This document shows positions 56,330 through 64,000 of a DNA stretch of 64,000 bases, piece by piece. Every line of letters starts with the position of its first letter. Positions within the stretch are counted from its first letter, which is position 1. The stretch covers positions 248,001 through 312,000 of the forward strand of contig CAJFCJ010000030.1 of assembly GCA_904063045.1 (NCBI GenBank). Reading direction: 5' to 3'. Made by a program: the position numbers and the translations under genes. This DNA is from Dimorphilus gyrociliatus (Eukaryota; Annelida; Polychaeta; Dinophilidae). The notes beneath the pieces are model-generated. The model was not told the DNA's origin. It saw only the letters and a program-made list of their open reading frames with translations, and did no database searches.

Positions 56330-57594
56330 AGTGTTTTCAGTCTTCTTCAACTTTGAAAACTTTAACTTTAAGCATCTTTTCCTTCTTTATATACTTTTGA
56401 ATTAGAGAAATTTTTGAAAATTTTCCTATGGAAAACAAGTACCAAAGTGTTAAGAAATGTCTTCTTCCCAAAGATAATTAACATCCAAAGAGGAAACTTT
56501 TTTCAATGTGATATATTTGGATGCTTATGACTGATCAGTTATATTAGGACTTTTTAATTTTCCATGAATTTGCATTAACAAAAACTATTTTTAAAAATGT
56601 TTATTCATCTTTATCACACATTCTGACATGAAGAACATTATTTAATTCATTTAATTATTCGTCTTAGCAGTTCAAAAGTAGTCTATGCATCAAAGTTACA
56701 ATTATTTGGTAGAGATTTCGTTATAGATAATAATGACAAAAAAAACGATAGAATTCGTGCAAATTGCCAATGAAATGCAGACTAAAGCACCATCTAGCGG
56801 TTTGAGATATCATTAAATTACTTAGAATTGAACAAACTTTTGTAAGAGGATATTAAAATTAAGTAATAGATAATAATAATTATTGTAAGAAAACTAATTT
56901 GGCAAGCAATAGAAAGGATACTTAGAAATAAGGTAGCATGTGTGATGAGCTCATCTTAATATAGAAACTAGTATTTAAAAAATAAATGCCCGTTAGGTCT
57001 ACAGCCTGGACGGAATCGCGTCTTAAACTAATAGCTAACTGTTGAAGAGTAATTTCCATATTATATTTAAAGACATTTAATCCTTGTATATGTAGTCTAT
57101 AGGTTAAATAACAATAACAATATAATCCAGATATTGGACTTCTTAACAAGGAAAATATAGATAAACTTTCAATGACTGATACATTGTCATAGTAAAAGTG
57201 GCAATAATAAATATATATATAGCATATAGAGTATATATACTACATACAATATAAAAAATAACATAATAAAGATGTAAAAATATAATGCTTATGTGAACTA
57301 TAGCATTTATGTGATGAATGAATATAATATACAGTAAAACTTCTCATAAGTTTTTACTACAGACATATATACATGTATATATTTTATGTATACAGGATAT
57401 CAAATCTCCTTATCCATTTATTCTTTCTCTTTCTGCTCTTTCTTTACCTTAGTATCGACTAAGTCAATTAAGTAATTAATTACAAGCAAAATAAGAAAAA
57501 ACTGATGGAAAGAGTGTGTTGCTGTTAACGTTAAAACTTCAGATTTATCAATGATATCAACAACAAATATTCTGAAAAGAAAAGGTTCTACTTT
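56330..57594. other. Gene-free part of right palindrome arm
   Basis: Mirror of 37345-38609; no gene. A CTCF-like motif is mirrored at 56787-56800. Confidence 0.45.
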
Positions 57595-58327
57595 TTGCCT
57601 CATGTTTATGATAATATAGTTTTTTCTCAACATTCTATATATAGTAGATATATATATATATTTAAATATAGCATATTTATAGGTAAATCATTTAATAAAA
57701 AGCAATTAAAATACTACCATACTTCTATGGTACTAAATATATATAATATGGGTTAATATAAAATAATTGCATTTTCTTATCTATTTAACTTTTAAAAATG
57801 TATGATAAATTGGTATTAATTTATGTTTTTTTTTTCTTTACAAGTCATAAATGATAACAATATTGCATTTAGCAGACATTTTTTCTCAGAACAAAGGTTT
57901 CTATTCCTATTCCTTTTTTTTCTTAACAAACATACATATTTCATATTTAAAAGGTATAAATGTATATACAGTATATATAGTGTATATATGTATAGATAAA
58001 ATTTAGATAAAATATATTAATGATTATAAATGCTAACATAGGAAGAAGAATAGTAATTCTTTTTAATTAGTTCAAAAAAATTGATTAAAACTTATAAAGA
58101 ATGTAAGAAAGATAACAGATATCCCTTATTTTAAATAAAAATACTTGATCTTTCTTAACCTTTGAAATTGATTAGGAACTAATTTTACTCTTGCTCTCTA
58201 CTATCTATATGTAATGGTAGGTTATGAGATATAACTAGACTGCTATTTAGAGTTTCTATATTTATAAAAATATATAGTTTATACTATATATGTAATTGTT
58301 TAAATTCATTTTTTAAATTTTTGTTAA

Positions 58328-58341
58328 ACGCCATCTGCTGG
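58328..58341 (-). promoter_or_regulatory. CTCF-like motif, best match in window
   Basis: On the minus strand CCAGCAGATGGCGT fits 13 of 14 positions of CCASYAGRKGGCRS. It lies about 740 bp outside the right palindrome edge and between the protease cluster and the zinc-finger gene, a sensible place for a boundary (inference). Confidence 0.35.
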
Positions 58342-58621
58342 TGATCGTATAATATTTCTCTATAATACTTCTTAGAAATAGTAGTAGGTATTAATAAGAA
58401 AGAAGTGAAAAATATTCTTGAAAGGGTAAGTAAACGTATTTAAATATATATTTTGTTTAAATTAAGGAATCCTACAACATCTTGGACATTATGACGATCT
58501 TTATCAGTAACCCGATTAAAAACGTATGTTTCGTATAGGTTGAAAAGTTTTCTTTAACTGAAAAAAGGTTTTGTCGTTAGGATATAAAAACGATCTTTTC
58601 TTCCCCGAAAATATGCACACG

Positions 58622-58629
58622 TATAAATA
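58622..58629 (+). promoter_or_regulatory. TATA-like box before mini-ORF
   Basis: TATAAATA, 70 bp before the ATG at 58692, similar to the spacing of the secreted-protein genes in this window. Confidence 0.3.
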
Positions 58630-58691
58630 TTTTTGTCTTTGTCATTCATTCTCTCTGTTACTGCCTGATTGTCTATCATAAATTTTCTAAA

Positions 58692-58793
58692 ATGGACAGA
58701 GCTATATTACGCATTATGCCATTTTATTTAACATTTCTATTATTCACCATCACGAAATGTTTCGCTAAAGAAACTTATCAAGGCCTATATTAA
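58692..58793 (+). CDS. Possible secreted mini-ORF or signal-peptide exon
   Basis: 33 codons: a basic start (MDRAILR), a strongly hydrophobic core (PFYLTFLLFTIT), then KCFA|KETYQGLY and a stop. This is a very good signal-peptide pattern with a cut after CFA, leaving an 8-residue peptide. No GT consensus donor lies inside, except a weak GTTTCG at 58759 that would give a phase-1 exon like those of the trypsin and LU genes; no downstream exon was found. It may be a micro-secreted peptide, a stranded exon 1, or chance. Confidence 0.25.
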   Translation: MDRAILRIMPFYLTFLLFTITKCFAKETYQGLY

Positions 58794-59972
58794 TTTTCAT
58801 AGTCTTAAACGACAACTAATCGTACGAGACAGAAGAATATTAAAATTAAAAAAACAAATTATATATATATACATCGGTACTATAGATGGCGACTGATGGC
58901 CTGTAGATGCATTCTATATGCGTAAAGGAAATGCACATATATAGTGCAACATTGTACTGTAGTAAACATTAAGCTCCCACTTTTTACATGTTGCATGGCA
59001 AAGTATAACTTTTAGTGGACAATTTTTACTACTGTTTTATGTCTAGTTAACTGATCATTTTATTAAAATTCTATTAAATTTTGATTGGTATATATGATTC
59101 ATTCTGATTAGACTTAATTTTATATTTAATAAACTGCTGCTACTATCGAAGTAAGGGGCGGGGGTGGAATGAGGAGCTTAACTTTTAAAACTGGGCGTGT
59201 TCCAAAAATCCATTTCTATTCCCGGTTTTTATTATAATTTTAATCCATTAATCCTTTTAAGGATTTTGGCCAATGGGCAATCCGCCAGATGTCGCTGAAA
59301 AATTACCCGATCAGTTTCGGAATCGAATGGCAATTAAAAAAATTGAGGGCTGCCAAAAAAAAGGTAGCTGTTTAACGTTTACACATTGGTCTAAATATTG
59401 ATAAATTAAGAATTTCGTAATTTTTAAATTAAATAAGAAAATGGGGAATAAACAGTTAAAAAAAGAAAAAAACAGAGATAGAAGCCGATATTTAGAGAGA
59501 CAAAGAGTGAGGCAAAATTAGTGTGAAAAAATAGGGGAAAGGAAACGGGGGAGGGGCAGGTCCTTTTTCTCAATCTGTTAGAAAGAGTGAGAGAAAAATC
59601 GATGGCGAAAAACGTGTTTTCACCTGTAAGTCCCCTTATCTTTAAAAAGCCCGTATCTCACCTAGCCAGGGCTGATAGCCGTTATCTCTTATCGGGACGT
59701 GCCTATTATATTATTGAACTAAAAAACCTGCCGTTTTATATTCTCCTATACCCCAGCCCCGTATGGAGTATTAGTTAAAAAAAATTTTTTTTTAATAATA
59801 AATAAGCGCTGCTGGGCGGTATATGTTACATAAGTCGGCGCGGCGAGCGAAGGGTAGGCCATGCTGGTACGTGTTTAGAAGGGGAGAAACCAGCTCAAAG
59901 TCCGACATTCATCATTGTTCTTATCAGTATTGTTCGAACGCGGGTGACAACAGTTTGTGACGTGGCGCCGAT
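58794..59972. other. Upstream region of zinc-finger gene
   Basis: Becomes clearly less AT-rich from about 59150, with CpG-containing segments at 59800-59970, fitting a housekeeping-style promoter without TATA. A consensus splice donor GTAAGT at 59626-59631 after CACCT suggests a 5' UTR exon, with a possible acceptor AACAG at 59952. CTCF-like cores occur at 58880-58892. Confidence 0.4.
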
Positions 59973-60965
59973 ATGAATTCTACTACTACAAAATCGCTAC
60001 AGCATTCCGTACTGCAATTGTTCAACGAGCGTATCGCTTATTCGGAAAAATTACAGATTATCGGCGTCATCTGCGTTACGGCGGATGGATGCGACGATAA
60101 GGAACTCGTTATAAAATTAAACAACACCCTAAAAAGAGTTACGGAGGATGGCGGAGGCGGTGGTGGTGAGCAAGGCTATTTAGTTAAGGGCGAAATAGAT
60201 GTGGAAGTTGCTGATACACAAGATGATGACGGAATACAGAGAAGCGGCAGTTCTCGCAGAAAATCAAGAGTACAATACCGCGTACCACCTCAACACAATG
60301 ACTTTACTTCGGATAATGAAGAAGGGGATAGTTCTACATCAGTCTCTTTAATGAGACCGTGTAGCTCTCCGGAAGAAACTGAAATTCAGCCATCGCCTAA
60401 CCCAATGCCGAACGGCCATGCGGAATTGCCTACAAGTTTAAACGATTTTCAAACCTTCATAGGGGGTTGGCCTTCTCTTACCCTACCCAACCCTATTACC
60501 CCTAAACCTGAGGGAACAGAGAAAAAACGTGGAATTGAATCGGATTATTTGATTGACAAGTTACAAGGCTCCGTAGGTGATGGTAGAAGAAGAAGAAGAC
60601 GTCTACCTGACGATCAACTGACAGCAGAGGAGATCGCTGAATATATGGGACTGACGACAACAAATCCGAACGCCGGAAACGGACCGTTTCGTTGCAAATT
60701 TTGTGCAACAGAGGCTCAAGATTTGACCAAGTATCTCTCACATACCTTATCTATTCATCACGCTTATATTTGTCATGAATGCGGAAAGAACTTTACTACT
60801 AAGTCGTCTCTTTTACGCCATAGACCTATTCACACAGGTATGAGACGATATTCTTGTCGTATATGCTCTAAGACGTTCTACAGAAAGGACAAATGTAAGG
60901 CTCATATTAAACGCCATCTTGGTTTAGAAGGACCAGCTCCTACTATGGAACATTCCGTTGCTTAA
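59973..60965 (+). CDS. C2H2 zinc-finger protein, three fingers
   Basis: An uninterrupted 330-aa frame. An in-frame TGA 15 bp upstream supports the ATG at 59973. Residues 1-58 form a compact, probably helical domain (LQHSVLQLFNERIAYSEKLQ), followed by a glycine run (60-65) and an acidic, Ser/Pro-rich middle part without fixed structure. A basic run RRRRRR (205-210) is a likely nuclear signal. Three fingers follow: C241, C244, H257, H262 (divergent spacing), C267, C270, H283, H287 (classical, with HTGMRR linker) and C295, C298, H311, H315. It is probably a nuclear DNA-binding regulator; the target is unknown and I do not assign an orthologue. Base composition is much more balanced than in the protease region. 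It may be the main coding exon of a gene with a spliced 5' UTR. Confidence 0.9.
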   Translation: MNSTTTKSLQHSVLQLFNERIAYSEKLQIIGVICVTADGCDDKELVIKLNNTLKRVTEDGGGGGGEQGYLVKGEIDVEVADTQDDDGIQRSGSSRRKSRVQYRVPPQHNDFTSDNEEGDSSTSVSLMRPCSSPEETEIQPSPNPMPNGHAELPTSLNDFQTFIGGWPSLTLPNPITPKPEGTEKKRGIESDYLIDKLQGSVGDGRRRRRRLPDDQLTAEEIAEYMGLTTTNPNAGNGPFRCKFCATEAQDLTKYLSHTLSIHHAYICHECGKNFTTKSSLLRHRPIHTGMRRYSCRICSKTFYRKDKCKAHIKRHLGLEGPAPTMEHSVA

Positions 60966-62070
60966 TGACATGTTAAGTTTTCTTTATTTAAGATTTTTCC
61001 TCCCTTCCCGTCTCTATATCATCCTCGTCCCGCTTCTCTTTACCCCCTATCTCTCGTCGTTATTTGTTAAACTGTCTAATTGTTTTTCTTAACATTGTCT
61101 TCTCTATTCTCATTATCTTATATCATTTAACTGTGCTTAAAGATTCTTGAATGGTCAATTTTTATTTATTTACTAAAAAACAAACACTGCGGAGAAAGTT
61201 GAAGGACGAGGTTGCCAAACCCCTTTAAAAAAATTATTATTTTGGGTTTTAAGGGAAAAAGGGAGAGAAACTATTCCAAAAAAAACCCTCCAGAATAGTA
61301 ATTCGAACTTATAAAAACAATATTTAACTACTTATTAATAATTAGGTAAGGAGTTTTGTGTTATATTTTAAATATATTAAAGCGATTAATAAATATGAAA
61401 ACCGGTAGAATATGTATACAATATTTTGTTTTAATGATGAATAATAATAGCAGAGGTCGCATTTAGAGGGTCGTGTAATTCTAGATGAAATTGTTTTTCC
61501 CTCCGTTATACAGGCGCATTCAAGCCCTATATAATGCATTTTAACGACCAGCTAGTGTGGGAGGGGCTCATCAAAAAAAGGGGGTGGATATTGAAAAACA
61601 AAGGTCTATCTTTTTACTTGATCGATATTTTCACTGATACGGTAAATAATAATATTATTAAATAAGTAAATAATTGAAAAATAGCTTTAAAAGCTCTTTA
61701 AAATTGGGTTATATCGTCAAATATGGCCACATACCAAAAAAAAAAATCTAGGTATATACGTAATAATAAACCTTTCGTAGGCTGATCTCGTTTTATAGTT
61801 AAATGTATAATTAACTGATTAATCACACCCCTATTAATTAATTGTGTGTATGTGTAAATGTACATGTCCCCATTTCTGGTATTAGAGAATTTTTTTTCCT
61901 TGTTGCTTTTTTTTATGCATGTTTTTTCGTTTCTTTCTATTTTTGCTTCCTATCATCAAAGTCCTTTTTTTCGCTAAAAAAGAAAATATTTGACTTATTC
62001 CTGATTATTGCTATTACACTTAAACGCTACTTACTTAAATATTAATGTAAATATTTCAATATGTAAATTT

Positions 62071-62094
62071 ATATATATATATATATATATATAT
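62071..62094. repeat. (AT)12 microsatellite
   Basis: Twelve perfect AT units followed by CAATAAAACA. Confidence 0.9.
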
Positions 62095-62124
62095 CAATAA
62101 AACAATGCGCTTATCATCCAGAAT

Positions 62125-62138
62125 CAGCGCCCTCTGCG
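62125..62138 (-). promoter_or_regulatory. CTCF-like motif
   Basis: On the minus strand CGCAGAGGGCGCTG contains AGAGGGCGC, close to the vertebrate-style CTCF core. Single site; no binding evidence. Confidence 0.3.
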
Positions 62139-63282
62139 CTCAATAAATTCTACACTCTTCTCGTATCAGGGTGGGTACTGATAAGGCAAAATTATGAGTC
62201 AGAGCAAGTTGTAATGCTATAACAGTTATAATAATGGCATAATAGGCCACAATTTTTGTGTAAATTCAACTACAAACCACGCTAAATGTAGACGTAAAAA
62301 TGTATAAGTTTACACGTAGGTATACACAAAGATTTATATGTATTAAAGATAGTTTATAAGAAAAGTCGCTTAAATGGAAATTAGACATTCAACTGTGCAA
62401 TAAATATAAATGGTTAAATATCAGATGTATATTCATATACGTACTTAACATAAACTTAGGAATGCTCATATTAACTATGTTTACCACGGCTATTACACTT
62501 TTTACATAATTCGTATTTGTAAAAGAGAAAATTCTCTCTCAGTATAACCTAAACCCTCGTTCCGGTTGATTTTGTTTATGCAAAATGAATTCGAATTAAT
62601 TAAAACCGCCTAAAACGTTTGAATAAACAGGTGCATTGTTAGAACACTGCCATATGACCGGGTTGGAAAAAATAGGCGCAGCCTAAACCCAACCTAACCT
62701 AAGTGTTTTTATGTAATTTTTTTAAGACGCATACACTTATATATACGAAAAAGGAAAGTTTAAAGGCTCTACTGTATATTCCCTTCTACGTTGATATTAT
62801 TCAGCATAGAACTTTTCTCAGTTTGGGTACCCTTGCCTATTAGCATCCAAAAAACTATCGGTGGTCTTGTTGAAACAAGACTTTTTCGTTATGTAACAGA
62901 ATACCGTACTATTTAAAATCTGCTTTGCTTTTAGGATGTTAGGTTTTATTTTTTTCTGTATAATTGTTATTATATTCTCCTAATTATAGTAAATTTTCAT
63001 TTATTGCATTGTACTTTTATGCATTTTCCGTCTTTTTTAAAATTCTGTACCCTTATTTTTTTTAACCACCCACACCCCTATCTTTAACCCTCATCCCACG
63101 AAATCCGGTTCTATTATTCTTCATCAGCTATTAAGGCTACCTTGTCGCCATCTACTTTCCTGCTCTTTCTCACCCTTTTTTTTTCCTGTTTTAAAAAGGG
63201 CTTAGCTTCAAGTCCCTGTGAGCGGTGCCTAATCAAAGAGAATCGTATTTTACAGAAATCGTTTTTAAAAAAAAAAACACGA

Positions 63283-63300
63283 AAGAACAACAACAACAAC
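63283..63300 (+). repeat. (CAA)n microsatellite
   Basis: Short run of AAC/CAA units (AACAACAACAACAAC) ending in CAG. Confidence 0.8.
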
Positions 63301-63539
63301 AGTTTATTGTTTCGTATGTCAAATAAAGATGCACTATACTTTAGGCCTCGGTAATTTTATAGCTTTTATACAACATATAAGCTACAAAATTTGTTCATCT
63401 TCTCAATTTTTCCATCTATATATATTAAAATTAATATTTATTGAATAGAAACTATCTTGAAAGACGAAGAACAAAAAGTTTCCCTAGATTTAGCAATAAA
63501 AATGAATAAATAGTCATAAAGATAAGTAGAAAACCTTAG

Positions 63540-63720
63540 AAGATATAGAGATAGAGAGGCGGGGACAGAGAGAGAGAAAGAGAGAGAGAGAGAAGAGAGA
63601 ATCAAATGAGATACAGGGAGGCGAATAAAACGATATAAAGAAAGAGGAAGGTTGAAAAAGAAAAGAAAGAAGATATCTTAAGAAAGATACAAGTTAAAAA
63701 GAGTGGGAAAGAGACAAAGA
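63540..63720 (+). repeat. Purine (GA)-rich tract
   Basis: Almost all purine for about 180 bp, with a GA-repeat core at 63566-63600. GA-rich tracts can bind GAGA-type factors in arthropods or simply be slippage-prone DNA. Confidence 0.7.
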
Positions 63721-64000
63721 CAAGGGAATCAATTCCCTCAATATCGTAAAAAAATAAATAAACTCGAGTTAGCTCAGGAATTTTAAATAGGCTAATAAGA
63801 GTAATATTTCCCATAAAATGGTATGCATATTGAACAGAAACTGATACGAGAAGAGAATAGAGAAATTTATGATGTTTTCTTTCAAATCAGAAAAAAGTAT
63901 TTTACTATAAGGTGGTAAATGATCTACATCATCTTTCGACAATAAAAAAAAATCAATTTGACCATAGATAACCTGGAGAGAAGTAAAAAGAAAAGTATAA

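Larger units (their letters stand above)
51819..57594 (-). repeat. Right arm of giant palindrome
   Basis: Reverse complement of 37345-43120. The outer edge at about 57594 is sharp (AAAAGTAGAACC is shared; beyond it the two flanks are unrelated). It contains the mirror of every feature of the left arm. Confidence 0.95.
57595..58691. other. Intergenic stretch outside the palindrome
   Basis: TA-rich runs (57640-57660, 57960-57990) and a good CTCF-like site at 58328-58341. No gene until 58692. Confidence 0.4.
60966..64000. other. Gene-free end of window with low-complexity DNA
   Basis: No exon is supported. It holds an AT dinucleotide run, a CAA run, a purine-rich tract and CTCF-like motifs at 62125-62138 and 63145-63154. 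Poly-T-rich frames at 61842-62045 and 63602-63814 (minus) are compositional. Confidence 0.45.

Noticed and set aside
37345-57594. Palindrome as a plain missed-adapter or hairpin read artefact
   Set aside because: Such artefacts have little or no spacer; here about 8.7 kb of unique DNA separates the arms. Duplicate placement by the assembler is still possible and is listed as a check.
62688-62702. Telomere-like CCTAACCTAA (also TTAGGTTAG near 32655)
   Set aside because: Only two units; too short for an interstitial telomere.
63602-63814. Minus-strand Phe/Leu-rich frame
   Set aside because: It derives from the GA-rich purine tract; compositional.
1-64000. tRNA, rRNA and CRISPR features
   Set aside because: I looked for tRNA B-box-like sequences and regular spaced repeats and saw none. 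A tRNAscan run would be more reliable.

Overview
The window is AT-rich eukaryotic DNA: genes have short GT..AG introns, TATA boxes and AATAAA signals, and no operons are seen. Small three-exon secreted protease genes, clustered Ly6/uPAR-like GPI proteins and BEL/Pao retrotransposon debris point to an arthropod. The protein style reminds me of parasitic copepods (sea lice), but that is memory and inference, not proof.

Layout. (1) 0.9-8.1 kb: three tandem minus-strand genes for Ly6/uPAR (LU, three-finger) GPI-anchored proteins, each with three exons. (2) 8.2-13.2 kb: nearly empty, with one unrecognised coding-like segment. (3) 13.5-57.6 kb: a large S1A trypsin-like protease cluster on both strands. 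I reconstruct 13 intact genes, one near-intact copy broken by a single-base frameshift, and at least six decayed copies or fragments. Almost all share one architecture: exon 1 (55-58 nt, signal peptide), exon 2 (110 nt, propeptide plus the I/V-V-G-G-W mature start), exon 3 (639-642 nt, catalytic domain). A TATA box lies about 50-60 bp before nearly every ATG. (4) 57.6-64 kb: AT-rich spacer, a possible mini-secreted ORF, one C2H2 zinc-finger gene, and low-complexity DNA.

The main discovery is structural. About 5.8 kb (37345-43120) is repeated in inverted orientation at 51819-57594, following the rule x + x' = 94939, around a spacer of about 8.7 kb. Inside each arm is a smaller palindrome of two convergently related trypsin genes with divergent promoters (x + x' = 83588 in the left arm, 249 bp spacer). 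Four copies of one trypsin result. This subfamily, and the separate gene at 13543-14451, carry Met instead of Gly at chymotrypsin position 193 (CQMDSGGP rather than CQGDSGGP), the oxyanion-hole position. In human mesotrypsin an Arg at this position gives resistance to protein inhibitors, so these may be inhibitor-resistant trypsins (inference). A 1.43 kb block carrying another trypsin is directly duplicated (31062-32494 and 47018-48450), and its second copy sits in the palindrome spacer beside BEL/Pao fragments. A third near-identical set (16.8, 22.7 and 25.8 kb) shows mosaic sharing of flanks, suggesting gene conversion.

Together the window looks like a rapidly amplifying digestive or secreted trypsin locus: gene birth by inverted and direct duplication, homogenisation by conversion, death by frameshift and deletion, and retrotransposon debris near the breakpoints. 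Assembly error must be excluded for the largest palindrome and the frameshift.
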